Assembly: GCA_002440625.1 (NCBI GenBank)
Contig: DJUV01000340.1
Location: 1 to 38,969, forward strand
Source of the DNA: Rhodobacteraceae bacterium UBA6273
Lineage (GTDB): Bacteria > Pseudomonadota > Alphaproteobacteria > Rhodobacterales > Rhodobacteraceae
Reading direction: 5' to 3'
Length of the DNA stretch: 38,969 bases
Part shown: piece by piece, positions 30,604 to 38,969 of the stretch
Layout of the letters: each line of letters opens with the position of its first letter
How positions within the stretch are numbered: the first letter of the stretch is position 1
Program-made: the position numbers and the translations under genes
Notes under the pieces: generated by a model
Seen by the model: the letters and a program-made list of their open reading frames with translations, nothing else
The model's database searches: none
What the model was told of the DNA's origin: nothing

Positions 30604-31461
30604 TCAGGCGGCGCCGGTGGCATCCTCGCGCGCGGCCTCCCAGGCAAGAAGCGCGCGTTTGACCGGCAGGCCCCAATGATAGCCGCCAAGCTCTCCGGTC
30701 TTCCTGAGCGCCCGGTGGCAGGGGATGAGCCAGCTGACCGGGTTGCGCCCGACGGCAGTGCCGACGGCACGCACAGCGCGCGGATAGCCGATGGCGGTGG
30801 CGATGTCGGTATAGGTCGTGACATGGCCTGACGGGATCGTCAGAAGCGCCTCCCAGACCTTGATCTGGAAGGGGGCACCGATGCCGAAGACCGGCACCTC
30901 GGCATCGCCGGCGCCGAAGGCCGACAGCGCCCATTGCTTCAGCATGGCGGGGTCTTCAATGAAGGTCGCCTTCGGCCAGCGCGACCTGAGATCCGCCATC
31001 GTCGCCTCGGCCCCGGTTTCCGCCGCAAAGCCGATGCCGCAGATGCCACGATCCGTGCCCATGACGAGCGCGGGGCCAAAGGGGCTGTCCTGCCAGCCCC
31101 AGCGGATGGTCAGCCCTTCGCCGGCGCGGGCATATTCGCCGGGGCTCATCGCTTCCCAGCGGATGAAGAGGTCGTGGAGCCGTCCGGTGCCCGAAAGCCC
31201 CGCCGCATCCGCCGCGTCGAGCATGGTGTGCTTGCGGGCAAGCAGTTGCTTGGCGTGGTCAAGGGTCAGGTACTGCTGATAGCGCTTGGGGCTGACCCCG
31301 ACCCAGCGGGTGAAGACGCGCTGGAAATGCGCCGGGCTCATCTGCAATTCGCGGGCGAGGTCGTCGAGCGGCATGGCGGTGCCGCCGGTCCGGTCGATGA
31401 CGCCCAGCGCTCGGGCGATGACGCCGAAATGATAGCCGGGTTCGCTGCTTTGGTCGTTCAT
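30604..31461 (-). CDS. Ada-like O6-methylguanine-DNA methyltransferase with AraC domain
   Basis: A 285-residue suicidal DNA repair protein. An N-terminal AraC-type DNA-binding domain (residues 15-112: SPAHFQRVFTRWVGVSPKRY) is fused to a methyltransferase domain with the acceptor Cys248 in IPCHRAL and SWLIPCHR preceded by GTAVGRNP. The N-terminal zinc-containing Ada domain, which senses methylphosphotriesters in E. coli Ada, is absent. It may therefore not be an inducible activator of the E. coli kind. The stop is in an ordinary spacer before the OmpA gene; the next upstream gene is 23 bases away. Confidence 0.92.
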   Translation of the reverse strand: MNDQSSEPGYHFGVIARALGVIDRTGGTAMPLDDLARELQMSPAHFQRVFTRWVGVSPKRYQQYLTLDHAKQLLARKHTMLDAADAAGLSGTGRLHDLFIRWEAMSPGEYARAGEGLTIRWGWQDSPFGPALVMGTDRGICGIGFAAETGAEATMADLRSRWPKATFIEDPAMLKQWALSAFGAGDAEVPVFGIGAPFQIKVWEALLTIPSGHVTTYTDIATAIGYPRAVRAVGTAVGRNPVSWLIPCHRALRKTGELGGYHWGLPVKRALLAWEAAREDATGAA

Positions 31462-31484
31462 GTCTCGTCTCCTTTGTCAGGAGA

Positions 31485-32024
31485 TTAGGCTCGGCGGCTG
31501 CCGCCCGCGACCCGGAAATTGCGCATAGCTTCGCCCCCGGGCATTTCCGCGCGGGGCCGGGCCGGGCGGCTGGCGAGGTCGGGCGCGCTTTCGATCCAGA
31601 TACCCTCGGCAAGGATGATCTCATGCCGGTCGAGCGTGATGGAGAGCACGAGGTGGTGTGAGAAGCTTGCATGACCGAGGAGCCGCCGCAGGTGAAAAAG
31701 CACCTCCTCCCCCGCCGCATCGCGCCCGAGGATACCGTGATCGGGCCTGAGCCAGAGCGCAGCACCCGCCGCCGCCCCGCAAGGAAGCAGGCCGAGCGGG
31801 TCTATGCTCCGGATCGGGCGATAGCCGCTGTCGCGGGTCAGGACGGTATCGCCGCCGCGAAGATCGCCCGCCGCAACAAAACCCCGCCGCGTGGCGATCC
31901 GCACCGAAGCGGCGATGCCGGTGGCTTCCCCCGCCTCCGCCGCCCTCAGCCGCGCGTTCATGTCGAGAAAGTGCTGGCCCACGCCCGGGTTCCCCTGTCC
32001 GTCCCGCCACCAGGATTGCCGCAA
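31485..32024 (-). CDS. Hint-domain protein, degenerate
   Basis: A 179-residue protein with a Hint_2-type fold (SVRIATRRGFVAAGDLRGGD followed by TVLTRDSGYRPIRSID; HDGIL-like LRPDHGILG later). The Cys that starts canonical Hint self-cleavage is missing (SVRIATRRG has no Cys), and the domain is shorter than usual. Self-processing is therefore unlikely. The start is TTG at 32024 or ATG at 31961 (MNARLRAAEAGEAT); I cannot decide. Related Hint proteins are abundant in Rhodobacterales, often as secreted calcium-binding proteins, but no repeats are seen here. It lies close before the Ada-like gene. Confidence 0.7.
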   Translation of the reverse strand: MRQSWWRDGQGNPGVGQHFLDMNARLRAAEAGEATGIAASVRIATRRGFVAAGDLRGGDTVLTRDSGYRPIRSIDPLGLLPCGAAAGAALWLRPDHGILGRDAAGEEVLFHLRRLLGHASFSHHLVLSITLDRHEIILAEGIWIESAPDLASRPARPRAEMPGGEAMRNFRVAGGSRRA

Positions 32025-32106
32025 AGGCGCAAAATCCCGGTTAACGCGCGAACATGCTGTCCAGAGGGGTCTTGCCGGATCGGGGCGCGGGCGCTACGCC
32101 CGTCGC

Positions 32107-32751
32107 ATGGCCAAGCAGCTCGACTACCTCACCATCAAGGAAATCTTCCGGCGCTTCCACGAGGCGGAGCCGGAGCCGAAGGGTGAGCTGGAGCATGTGA
32201 ATGCCTATACGCTCGTCGTTGCCGTGGCGCTTTCGGCGCAGGCGACGGATGCGGGCGTGAACAAGGCGACCCGTGCGCTCTTCAAGGTGGCGGAGACGCC
32301 GGAGAAGATGCTGGCGCTGGATGTAGATGGGCTGACCGAGCATATCAGGACCATCGGCCTCTTCCGCCAGAAGGCGAAGAACGTCATCCGGCTGAGCCAG
32401 ATCCTGGTCGATGATTTCGGCGGTGAGGTGCCGTCTTCACGCGCGGCGCTGCAATCGCTGCCGGGCGTTGGCCGGAAGACCGCGAATGTCGTCCTCAACA
32501 TGTGGTTCCATCAGCCGGCGCAGGCCGTCGACACCCATATCTTCCGCGTCGGCAACCGCAGCGGCATCGCGCCCGGCAAGGATGTGGACGTGGTCGAGCG
32601 CGCCATCGAAGACAATGTGCCCGCCGAGTACCAGCAGCACGCCCACCACTGGCTGATCCTGCACGGGCGGTATATCTGCGTCGCGCGAAAGCCAAAATGC
32701 GGTGCCTGCCTGATCCGCGACCTTTGCGAATACGAGGAGAAGACCTTTTGA
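32107..32751 (+). CDS. nth: Endonuclease III
   Basis: A 214-residue base-excision repair glycosylase/AP lyase for oxidised pyrimidines. The helix-hairpin-helix LPGVGRKTANVV holds catalytic Lys124; Asp142 (VDTHIFRV) is the second catalytic residue. The 4Fe-4S loop is C-X6-C-X2-C-X5-C (Cys191, 198, 201, 207). I start at the ATG at 32107 (MAKQLDYLTIKEIFRRF), the family N-terminus. It is divergent from the Hint gene and overlaps the kinase gene. Confidence 0.96.
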   Translation: MAKQLDYLTIKEIFRRFHEAEPEPKGELEHVNAYTLVVAVALSAQATDAGVNKATRALFKVAETPEKMLALDVDGLTEHIRTIGLFRQKAKNVIRLSQILVDDFGGEVPSSRAALQSLPGVGRKTANVVLNMWFHQPAQAVDTHIFRVGNRSGIAPGKDVDVVERAIEDNVPAEYQQHAHHWLILHGRYICVARKPKCGACLIRDLCEYEEKTF

Positions 32752-33734
32752 AGAGCTATCAGGTTGTCGGCATCGGCAATGCCATGGTCGACGTGCTGAC
32801 CCAGTGCGACGACAAGTTCCTCGACTTCATGGGGATCGAGAAGGGCATCATGCAGCTTGTCGACCGCGAGCGGGGCGAGATGCTTTACGCCGCGATGAAG
32901 GAGCGGACCGAGGCGCCGGGGGGATCGGTCGGCAACACCATGGCCGGGCTTGGCAACATGGGTCTGAAGACCGCCTTCATCGGACGCGTGAAGGACGATG
33001 CGCTGGGCCGCTTCTATGCCAAGTCGCTTGAGCTTGAGGGGACGGATTTCCCGAATGCTCCGGTTGCGGCGGCGGAACTGCCGACCTCACGCTCGATGAT
33101 CTTCGTGACGCCGGATGGCGAGCGGTCGATGAACACCTATCTCGGCGCCGGGGCGGATTTCGGGGCGGTCGATCTGGATGAAGAGGTGGTCAGGAACAGC
33201 GCCTACCTGTTCCTTGAGGGCTACCTCTTCGACAAGGATCACGGCAAGGCGGCCTTCCACAAGGCTGCAGCGGCCTGCCATCAGGGCGGCGGCAAGGCCG
33301 GGATCGCGCTTTCCGACCCCTTCTGCGTCGACCGGCACCGTGCCGACTTTCGCGGGCTGGTGAAGGACGAGATGGATTACGTCATCGGCAACCAGCACGA
33401 ATGGGAATCGCTCTACCAGACCGATCTCGAAAGCGCTCTCAAGCAGGCGCGGGCCGATTGCGGGCTGGTGGTCTGCACCCGTTCGGGGGCCGATGTGGTG
33501 ATCCTGCGCGGCGATGAGCGGGTCGAGGTGCCGGTCCGGCGCGTGGTGCCAGTCGATGCCACCGGTGCGGGCGACCAGTTCGCGGCGGGGTTCCTTTACG
33601 GGCTGGCCTCGGGCCAGACGCTGGCCGTGGCGGGCCGCATGGGTTGCGTCGCGGCGGCGGAAGTCATCAGCCATTTCGGCGCGCGGCCCGAGACGGACGT
33701 GAAGGCGCTGTTCCGGGCGGAAGGGCTGATCTGA
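32748..33734 (+). CDS. PfkB-family carbohydrate kinase, adenosine-kinase-like
   Basis: A 328-residue ribokinase-fold enzyme. It opens VVGIGNAMVDVLTQCDDKFL, with GGSVGNTMAGLGNMG in the substrate lid and DATGAGDQFAAG at 270-280; Asp276 is the catalytic base. Relatives in Rhodobacterales are annotated adenosine kinase. The start is TTG at 32748, overlapping the nth stop (TTGA); GAGGAG at 32734-32739 supports it. The substrate is probably a nucleoside or sugar. It ends four bases before the convergent PAP2 gene. Confidence 0.9.
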   Translation: MKSYQVVGIGNAMVDVLTQCDDKFLDFMGIEKGIMQLVDRERGEMLYAAMKERTEAPGGSVGNTMAGLGNMGLKTAFIGRVKDDALGRFYAKSLELEGTDFPNAPVAAAELPTSRSMIFVTPDGERSMNTYLGAGADFGAVDLDEEVVRNSAYLFLEGYLFDKDHGKAAFHKAAAACHQGGGKAGIALSDPFCVDRHRADFRGLVKDEMDYVIGNQHEWESLYQTDLESALKQARADCGLVVCTRSGADVVILRGDERVEVPVRRVVPVDATGAGDQFAAGFLYGLASGQTLAVAGRMGCVAAAEVISHFGARPETDVKALFRAEGLI

Positions 33735-33738
33735 GCGG

Positions 33739-34458
33739 TCAGCCCTCGCCCCGCTCGATGGCGCCCTGCTGCGACAGGTAGCGCGCAAGCGCCGCGCAGC
33801 CGAGCGCCCAGGCGGCGCCGGCGGCCCATCCTGCGGCAACATCGGTCGGCCAGTGGACGCCGAGATAGACCCGGCTTACCCCGACGGCGAGGGCGACGAA
33901 GACCGCAAGAACGATGACATAGGCCTTGAGCCGCGCCTCGGCGAAGCCCCGCGCCAGAAGGACGGCAAGCGTCAGGTAGGTCACGGCTGCCATCAGCGAA
34001 TGTCCCGAAGGGAAAGAGGCGTTGTAGACGTAGGACCCGTGCGGCACGAGGTCGGGCCGCGGACGGTCGAAGAAGGCCTTGGCAGTGTTGCTGAGGATCA
34101 TGCCGCTGGTGACGGCGGCGAGGACGAAAAGCGCGGTGCTGCGTCGCCTTTGCAGCCAAAGAAAGCCCACGGCGGCGACGGTCAGGAAGGTCAGGACCCC
34201 GGTGCCGCCAAGGGCAGTCACGTCGCGGGCCAGTTCCTCGACCCAGGGCGGGCCAAGCGGGTCGGAGGGGTCGCCGGGGAGGCGGAGCGCCAGCAAAAGG
34301 CGGGTGTCGAAAGCGTGGGTTTCGCCTTCCACCATTTCCTCGGCAATGGCGGCGAAGATCCATACGCCCGTCGCCACAAGGGCGAGGAGACCGGCGAGGC
34401 CAAGCTCGATATGGCCCTCAAGCCAACGCAGGAAGCGGGAAATCTGCGAGGCGACCAT
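33739..34458 (-). CDS. PAP2-family membrane phosphatase
   Basis: A 239-residue integral membrane phosphatase with about six helices. The three PAP2 motifs are visible: KAFFDRPRP, YNASFPSGHS and SRVYLGVHWPTDV. It may hydrolyse undecaprenyl diphosphate or lipid phosphates on the periplasmic face. I start at 34458, where GGAGGGGAGAAC precedes the ATG. It is separated from the LLM gene by about 60 bases. Confidence 0.92.
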   Translation of the reverse strand: MVASQISRFLRWLEGHIELGLAGLLALVATGVWIFAAIAEEMVEGETHAFDTRLLLALRLPGDPSDPLGPPWVEELARDVTALGGTGVLTFLTVAAVGFLWLQRRRSTALFVLAAVTSGMILSNTAKAFFDRPRPDLVPHGSYVYNASFPSGHSLMAAVTYLTLAVLLARGFAEARLKAYVIVLAVFVALAVGVSRVYLGVHWPTDVAAGWAAGAAWALGCAALARYLSQQGAIERGEG

Positions 34459-34517
34459 GTTCTCCCCTCCGGGCCGGTTGGGCGCAGTTCTAGCCGCGCC
34501 GCACCTGCCCGGCAAGG

Positions 34518-35525
34518 TCAGGCCGCCGGCGCCTTCCGCCCGATCGCTTCCATCGCCTCGGCGGCGATCTCGAAGGAGCGGAGCCGTTTCGCATGGTCGT
34601 GAATCTGGCCGGTCAGGATCACCTCGTCGGGCCGGTAGGCCGCGATGAAGGCGGAAAGCTCCCGCCGCACGGTCGCGGGCGAGCCGACGGCCGAGACGGC
34701 GAGGGCCTGTGCGACGCCCCTCAGCAGCGCCGGGTCGACGTGATCCTCGATCCGTTCGACCGGCTTCGGGATCGGCATCGGCATGCCGCTGCGAAGATTG
34801 GCGAAGGCCTGCTGCGACGAGGTCATGAGATAGCGCCCCTCATCATCGCTTTCGCCGGCGAAGACGTTGATCGCCATCATCGCATGGGGCCGGGTCAGCT
34901 GGGCCGAGGGCCGGAACTCAGCGCGGTAAGTGTCGAGCGCATCGCCAAGGGCAGCGGGCGCGAAATGCGAGGCGAAGGCATAGGGCAGGCCGAAATGCGC
35001 GGCGAACTGGGCGCCATAAAGGCTCGACCCCAGAATCCAGATCGGGACATGGGTGCCCTGACCGGGGATGGCGCGAACACCGCTTTCAGGCGTTTCATCG
35101 GCGAAGTAACCCTGAAGCTCTGCCACATCCTGCGGAAAGCTATCGCCGCCGGTCATTGCGCGCCGGAGCGCCCGCATCGTCAGCCCGTCGGTTCCCGGCG
35201 CGCGGCCAAGGCCAAGGTCGATGCGGCCGGGAAAAAGCGTGGCGAGGGTGCCGAACTGTTCGGCCACCACAAGCGGCGCGTGGTTGGGCAGCATGATCCC
35301 GCCCGCGCCGACGCGGATGGTCTTGGTCGCTGCGGCGACCTGACCGATCAGGACCGAAGTCGCGGCGCTGGCAACACTGGCGATGTTGTGATGCTCGGCC
35401 AGCCAGAGGCGGTGATAGCCCCAGGTTTCGGCATGGCGGGCAAGGTCGATGGTGTTTTGCAGCGCGTCGGCGACGGTCTTGCCTTCGGGCACCGGCGCGA
35501 GGTCGAGAACGGAATAGGGCAGCAT
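34518..35525 (-). CDS. LLM-class flavin-dependent oxidoreductase
   Basis: A 335-residue luciferase-like monooxygenase (TIM barrel, FMN/F420). Features: [59 protein letters not shown], and the closing [19 protein letters not shown]. These match the 'alkanal monooxygenase-like, MsnO8' branch. I start at 35525 ([17 protein letters not shown]), the family N-terminus; upstream codons lack similarity. The substrate is unknown. It precedes the PAP2 gene on the same strand. Confidence 0.92.
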   Translation of the reverse strand: MLPYSVLDLAPVPEGKTVADALQNTIDLARHAETWGYHRLWLAEHHNIASVASAATSVLIGQVAAATKTIRVGAGGIMLPNHAPLVVAEQFGTLATLFPGRIDLGLGRAPGTDGLTMRALRRAMTGGDSFPQDVAELQGYFADETPESGVRAIPGQGTHVPIWILGSSLYGAQFAAHFGLPYAFASHFAPAALGDALDTYRAEFRPSAQLTRPHAMMAINVFAGESDDEGRYLMTSSQQAFANLRSGMPMPIPKPVERIEDHVDPALLRGVAQALAVSAVGSPATVRRELSAFIAAYRPDEVILTGQIHDHAKRLRSFEIAAEAMEAIGRKAPAA

Positions 35526-35640
35526 GGCGAATGGGTCCGGGTTCGTTCCTGTCCCAGAGGATATAGGGCGCCCGGAGCGATCCGGAAGCTGTGCCCCCAA
35601 TGACCGGGCGTCATCCCGCGTGGTGTGCCCCCGGTGGGCC

Positions 35641-36675
35641 TCAGTCGAAGATGCCGTTGACGCGGCCGAGAAGCATGAAGGCCCGCGCGGTCCGGGTTTC
35701 GGAAAGGGCGGCGATTTCCTGATCGCTCGCGTTCTTTTCGAACTCCTGGAAGGTCTTGTCGAACTGCCTGAGGAAATGGTGCGAGGTGTCGCGGAAGATG
35801 GTGTCCTGCTTCATCCGCCCCGATGTCAGCGCAAGGCTCGACCGGTCGCGCACACCACCGAGCGCGGCGACAGGGCGCCCACGTTCGCCTTGCGCAAAAC
35901 GGCGCCAGACCTCGGGCTTGGCGCGTTCGGGCCGGAGGTCATCCATGTAGATGCCGTCCTGGCTGAGGAGCGTCAGTGCGTCCTGTGCGGCGCGCACCAG
36001 CTTTGACGTGGTGTGGTCCTCAAGCGCGCGGCGCAGCGCCCGGAAGCCGTCCTTGTCGTTCTGGCTGTCGGGGAAATTCATCGCCCTGAGGAAATCGGTG
36101 ACCGAAATCGGTTCCCGCCCTTCCTCGCCGGTGCTGCCAAGGGCGAGGGCGGGCTGTTCCTCCGCCGCTGGCGCCGGTTTCGGTCCCACCAGCGCTGCCT
36201 TCCGGTCGGCGGAGGGCGGTACCCGTTCGGTCGGCCGGCGGGCGGCCATATGGGTGAGGGCGGTTTCGGTATGCTTCGCGGCGGCGGCGATCTCATCAAG
36301 CCGTTTCTCGACCGCGCCCCGGTTGAGGCCGGCCTGTGTCTGGTTGATATAGGCGTGGCGCATGGCGTCGACGGTTGCCTGCAGGCGCCGGGTCTCGGCC
36401 CGGACCTCACGCGACATGCGCAAGGTGATCGCAGCGATCCAGATCAGGGCGAGGGGCGCGAAGATCGCCACCAGAACCATGATCGAGCCGAGCGCGCCGC
36501 TGCCGTCGCCGGTTTCGGCGAACAGGAAGAAGCCGCCGACGAGCGCCAGCCAGATCAGGCTGACAACCAGCGCCACGAGGTCGCCGGGCTGCAACCCACC
36601 CTCGGGTGCCACCCGCGAGAAGAGACCGAGAGCGGTCTCGTCCTTCGGTGCGGGATCGGTGTGTTCCTCGGACAT
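35641..36675 (-). CDS. Conserved membrane protein of unknown function (344 aa)
   Basis: Starts [20 protein letters not shown]. Two membrane helices lie at about 33-52 and 60-84; then comes a coiled-coil stretch ([20 protein letters not shown]), a Pro/Ala linker (about 150-180) and a conserved-looking helical domain ([60 protein letters not shown]). It follows greA after 20 bases, so they are probably co-transcribed. The soluble C-terminus is on the cytoplasmic side. I do not recognise the domain. Confidence 0.8.
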   Translation of the reverse strand: MSEEHTDPAPKDETALGLFSRVAPEGGLQPGDLVALVVSLIWLALVGGFFLFAETGDGSGALGSIMVLVAIFAPLALIWIAAITLRMSREVRAETRRLQATVDAMRHAYINQTQAGLNRGAVEKRLDEIAAAAKHTETALTHMAARRPTERVPPSADRKAALVGPKPAPAAEEQPALALGSTGEEGREPISVTDFLRAMNFPDSQNDKDGFRALRRALEDHTTSKLVRAAQDALTLLSQDGIYMDDLRPERAKPEVWRRFAQGERGRPVAALGGVRDRSSLALTSGRMKQDTIFRDTSHHFLRQFDKTFQEFEKNASDQEIAALSETRTARAFMLLGRVNGIFD

Positions 36676-36695
36676 GGCGGTTCTTTCCGAAGGGG

Positions 36696-37166
36696 TCAGA
36701 GGTAGCGGATGGTCAGAATCTCGTAGCTCTTCTCGCCGCCGGGGGTGCGCACCTCGACGCTGTCGCCTTCGTCCTTGCCGATGAGGGCACGGGCGAGGGG
36801 CGAGCGGATGTTGAGAAGCCCGCGCTCGATATCGGCTTCAGCCTCGCCGACGATCTGATAGGTCCGCTCCTCGTCGCTGTCTTCGTCGACAAGGGTGACG
36901 GTGGCGCCGAACTTGATCGCGCCGGTCAGGCGCGAGGTGTCGATGACATCGGCGCGCGAGATGATCGATTCCAGTTCCTTGATGCGGCCCTCGACAAAGC
37001 TCTGGCGTTCGCGGGCGGCGTGATACTCGGCATTCTCCGACAGGTCGCCATGCTCGCGCGCCTCGGCGATCGCCTTGATGACGGCAGGACGCTCGACTGA
37101 CTTGAGCGCCTTCAGTTCCTGTTCGAGCACGGCGAAGCCGGCGCGGGTCATCGGTATCTTTTCCAT
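36696..37166 (-). CDS. greA: Transcription elongation factor GreA
   Basis: A 156-residue factor that rescues backtracked RNA polymerase through transcript cleavage. The N-terminal coiled coil ([40 protein letters not shown]) carries the acidic tip GDLSENAEY, and the C-terminal FKBP-like domain has [20 protein letters not shown]. This is GreA, not GreB. The 298-base gap upstream (37167-37464) contains TTGACT (minus strand, 37247-37252) as a possible -35; no other feature is evident there. Confidence 0.96.
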   Translation of the reverse strand: MEKIPMTRAGFAVLEQELKALKSVERPAVIKAIAEAREHGDLSENAEYHAARERQSFVEGRIKELESIISRADVIDTSRLTGAIKFGATVTLVDEDSDEERTYQIVGEAEADIERGLLNIRSPLARALIGKDEGDSVEVRTPGGEKSYEILTIRYL

Positions 37167-37464
37167 CTCGGTCCGTTCGGGAGCAGCGGCCTGTAATTGC
37201 CGGGATCGTGCGCATTATCCCGTGTAAACCCGGTTCAATGCTTCAAAGTCAAGTAGTTCGGGTGGGTTGGCGCGCTACATCCTCGGCGGAATGCCGCCTT
37301 GCAGCGCTGAAGTCGGGGGGAGCGGGACGCGGGCCGGAAAGGGCTTGCCGCAGAGCTTCGCCCGCGGCCGCGACGCAGTGTTACCGTTGCGTCGCAGCTT
37401 CCGCTGGGCTAACGATCTTGCGCGACGGAAAAGACGCAGCGCGAGGGGGCGAAGAGGAGAGGGC

Positions 37465-38969
37465 ATGAGCCAGGTCGAACGGGAATCGATGGAATATGAT
37501 GTCGTGATCGTGGGGGCGGGGCCTGCCGGGCTTTCGGCCGCGATCCGGCTGAAACAGCTCGACCCCGATCTGGGCGTGGTGGTCCTTGAAAAGGGCTCGG
37601 AAGTTGGCGCGCATATCCTGTCGGGCGCGGTTCTCGACCCCTCGGGCCTGACCGCGCTGATCCCGGACTGGAAGGAAAAGGGCGCCCCGATCAAGGTCGA
37701 GGTGAAGGAGGACAACTTCTACATCCTCGGGCCCGCCGGGCAGATGCGCATCCCGAACTGGCCGATGCCGCCCCTGATGTCGAACCACGGCAATTACATC
37801 GTCTCGATGGCCAATGTCTGCCGCTGGATGGCGGAGCAGGCCGAGGGCCTTGGCGTCGAGATATTCCCCGGCATGGCCTGTTCGCAGCTCGTCTATGGTG
37901 ACAAGGGCGAGGTTCGCGGCGTTGTCGCCGGCGAGATGGGGCTTGAGGCGGACGGTACGCCCGGTCCGAATTACGAGCCGGGGATGGAGCTTCTGGGCAA
38001 ATACGTCTTCCTGTCGGAAGGCGTGCGCGGTTCGCTGGCCAAGGAAGTCATTGCGAGATACGAGCTTTCGAAGGGCCATTGCCCGCAGAAGTTCGGCCTC
38101 GGCATGAAGGAAATCTGGGAGATCGACCCCGCCAAGCACCGCGAGGGCACGGTCACGCATACGATGGGCTGGCCGCTTGGCAAGAATGCGGGCGGCGGGT
38201 CGTTCATCTATCACCTTGAGAACAATCAGGTTTATGTCGGTTTCGTGGTTCACCTCAACTACCAGAACCCGCACCTCTACCCCTACATGGAATTCCAGCG
38301 CTTCAAGCACCACCCGCTGGTGGCCGAGCTTCTGAAGGGCGGCAAGCGCGTGGCTTACGGCGCGCGGGCAATCTCCGAAGGCGGCTGGCAGTCGATCCCG
38401 AAGATGGTGGCGCCGGGCGTGGCGCTTCTGGGCTGTTCGGCGGGGCTGGTGAACGTGCCGCGGATCAAGGGCAACCACAACGCCATGCTTTCGGGCAAGG
38501 CGGCGGCGGAAGCGGCGTTCGAGGCGATCAAGGCTGGCCGTCAGGGCGACGAGCTTGCCGCCTATGAGGCCGACGTCCGGTCGGGGCCGATTGCGAAGGA
38601 CCTGAAGCGCGTCAGGAACGTCAAGCCGATGTGGTCGAAATGGGGGCTTTGGGCCTCGCTCGCCTTCGGTGGCTTCGACATGTGGACCAACAACCTTCTC
38701 GGCCTCTCGCTCTTCGGCACGCTGAAACACGGCAAGACCGATGCCGCCGCGACCGGCGAGGCGAAGGATTTCGCCAAGATCGACTACCCAAGGCCCGACG
38801 GCAAGCTGAGCTTCGACCGCCTGACCAACGTCAGCTTCTCCTTCACCAACCACGAGGAAAGCCAGCCGGCGCATCTGAAGCTCAAGGACGCCTCGATCCC
38901 GATCAAGATCAACCTGCCGAAATACGACGAACCGGCGCAGCGCTACTGCCCGGCGGGGGTCTATGAGGT
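37465..38969 (+). CDS. Electron transfer flavoprotein-ubiquinone oxidoreductase (3' end outside window)
   Basis: The first 501 residues of ETF-QO, which passes electrons from ETF to ubiquinone at the membrane. The FAD-binding GAGPAGLS begins at Gly17 (YDVVIVGAGPAGLSAAIRL). GWPLGKNAGGGSFIYHLE, GCSAGLVNVPRIKGNHNAM and KLSFDRLTNVSFSFTNHEES are family signatures. The window ends in YCPAGVYE, whose Cys495 is the first ligand of the single 4Fe-4S cluster; the remaining three ligands lie outside. GAGGAGA precedes the ATG. It serves acyl-CoA dehydrogenases such as the one at the left edge. Confidence 0.95.
   Translation, partial: MSQVERESMEYDVVIVGAGPAGLSAAIRLKQLDPDLGVVVLEKGSEVGAHILSGAVLDPSGLTALIPDWKEKGAPIKVEVKEDNFYILGPAGQMRIPNWPMPPLMSNHGNYIVSMANVCRWMAEQAEGLGVEIFPGMACSQLVYGDKGEVRGVVAGEMGLEADGTPGPNYEPGMELLGKYVFLSEGVRGSLAKEVIARYELSKGHCPQKFGLGMKEIWEIDPAKHREGTVTHTMGWPLGKNAGGGSFIYHLENNQVYVGFVVHLNYQNPHLYPYMEFQRFKHHPLVAELLKGGKRVAYGARAISEGGWQSIPKMVAPGVALLGCSAGLVNVPRIKGNHNAMLSGKAAAEAAFEAIKAGRQGDELAAYEADVRSGPIAKDLKRVRNVKPMWSKWGLWASLAFGGFDMWTNNLLGLSLFGTLKHGKTDAAATGEAKDFAKIDYPRPDGKLSFDRLTNVSFSFTNHEESQPAHLKLKDASIPIKINLPKYDEPAQRYCPAGVYE

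Noticed and set aside
31891..32106. Upstream extension of endonuclease III to 31891
   Set aside because: The extra 72 codons lie opposite the Hint gene and do not resemble the family; the ATG at 32107 gives the usual N-terminus.
37381..38874. 497-codon minus-strand frame at the right edge
   Set aside because: Opposite ETF-QO, whose plus-strand frame carries FAD and iron-sulfur signatures and a ribosome site.
1..38969. tRNA, rRNA, CRISPR, prophage or insertion sequence
   Set aside because: No repeats with regular spacers, no transposase or integrase, and no convincing tRNA cloverleaf was seen by eye in the gaps; a tRNA or SRP-RNA covariance search would settle this.

Overview
The window is chromosomal DNA from a high-GC alphaproteobacterium, most likely Rhodobacterales (Rhodobacteraceae/Paracoccaceae). 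The evidence is the gene content and order: the block ffh, GNAT, chorismate mutase, rpsP, rimM, trmD, rplS, rpmE, mipZ; a separate ATP synthase F0 operon with duplicated b subunits (atpI-B-E-F'-F); a 44-residue aa3-type oxidase subunit IV; a DUF5928-type glycosyltransferase; and AAATACYCC-type repeats next to gene ends. I see no prophage, transposase, CRISPR array, rRNA or tRNA. The window looks like stable core chromosome with a few lineage-specific genes.

Layout. 1-3586 (+): end of an acyl-CoA dehydrogenase, an MBL-fold hydrolase and a conserved hypothetical, all overlapping, then oxidase subunit IV and a lipoprotein. 3605-6153: a sulfotransferase and a GT14/DUF5928 glycosyltransferase face away from each other. 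6161-7202 (+): HIT protein, zinc-finger protein and SMR transporter; a tiny basic protein (7214-7372, -) separates them from polA (7494-10313, +). 10414-11453 (-): a WYL/YafY regulator and a VOC protein behind a perfect palindrome; then a CDF metal exporter (+). 12587-13010: a weakly coding stretch with one or two small ORFs. 13007-19244 (-): the mipZ to ffh translation and RNA-modification block. 19399-20668 (-): a membrane protein and azoreductase, divergent from a LysR gene. 21936-23200 (+): EamA transporter and glyoxalase-like protein, convergent with an ArsR regulator. 23787-26406 (+): ATP synthase F0 operon with a strong terminator. 26680-28434 (+): adenylate cyclase with TolB-like and TPR regions. 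28534-32024 (-): glycine-rich peptide, GntR regulator, OmpA lipoprotein, Ada-like methyltransferase and a degenerate Hint protein. 32107-33734 (+): endonuclease III and a PfkB kinase. 33739-37166 (-): PAP2 phosphatase, LLM flavoprotein, membrane protein and GreA. 37465 to the end (+): ETF-ubiquinone oxidoreductase, cut by the window edge.

Functional links. The acyl-CoA dehydrogenase at the left edge and ETF-QO at the right edge belong to the same electron route (acyl-CoA to ETF to ubiquinone), and oxidase subunit IV and F0 complete respiratory energy conservation. The sulfotransferase/glycosyltransferase pair suggests a sulfated or branched surface glycan.

The signals most worth following are: a five-copy element beside gene ends; a REP-like palindrome that supplies the trmD stop codon; a probable WYL-regulator operator; three operator-like repeats at about 20 bp spacing between azoR and lysR; a promoter and terminator interleaved between rpmE and mipZ; and several small genes that standard gene finding would miss. 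I found no clearly new multi-gene system.
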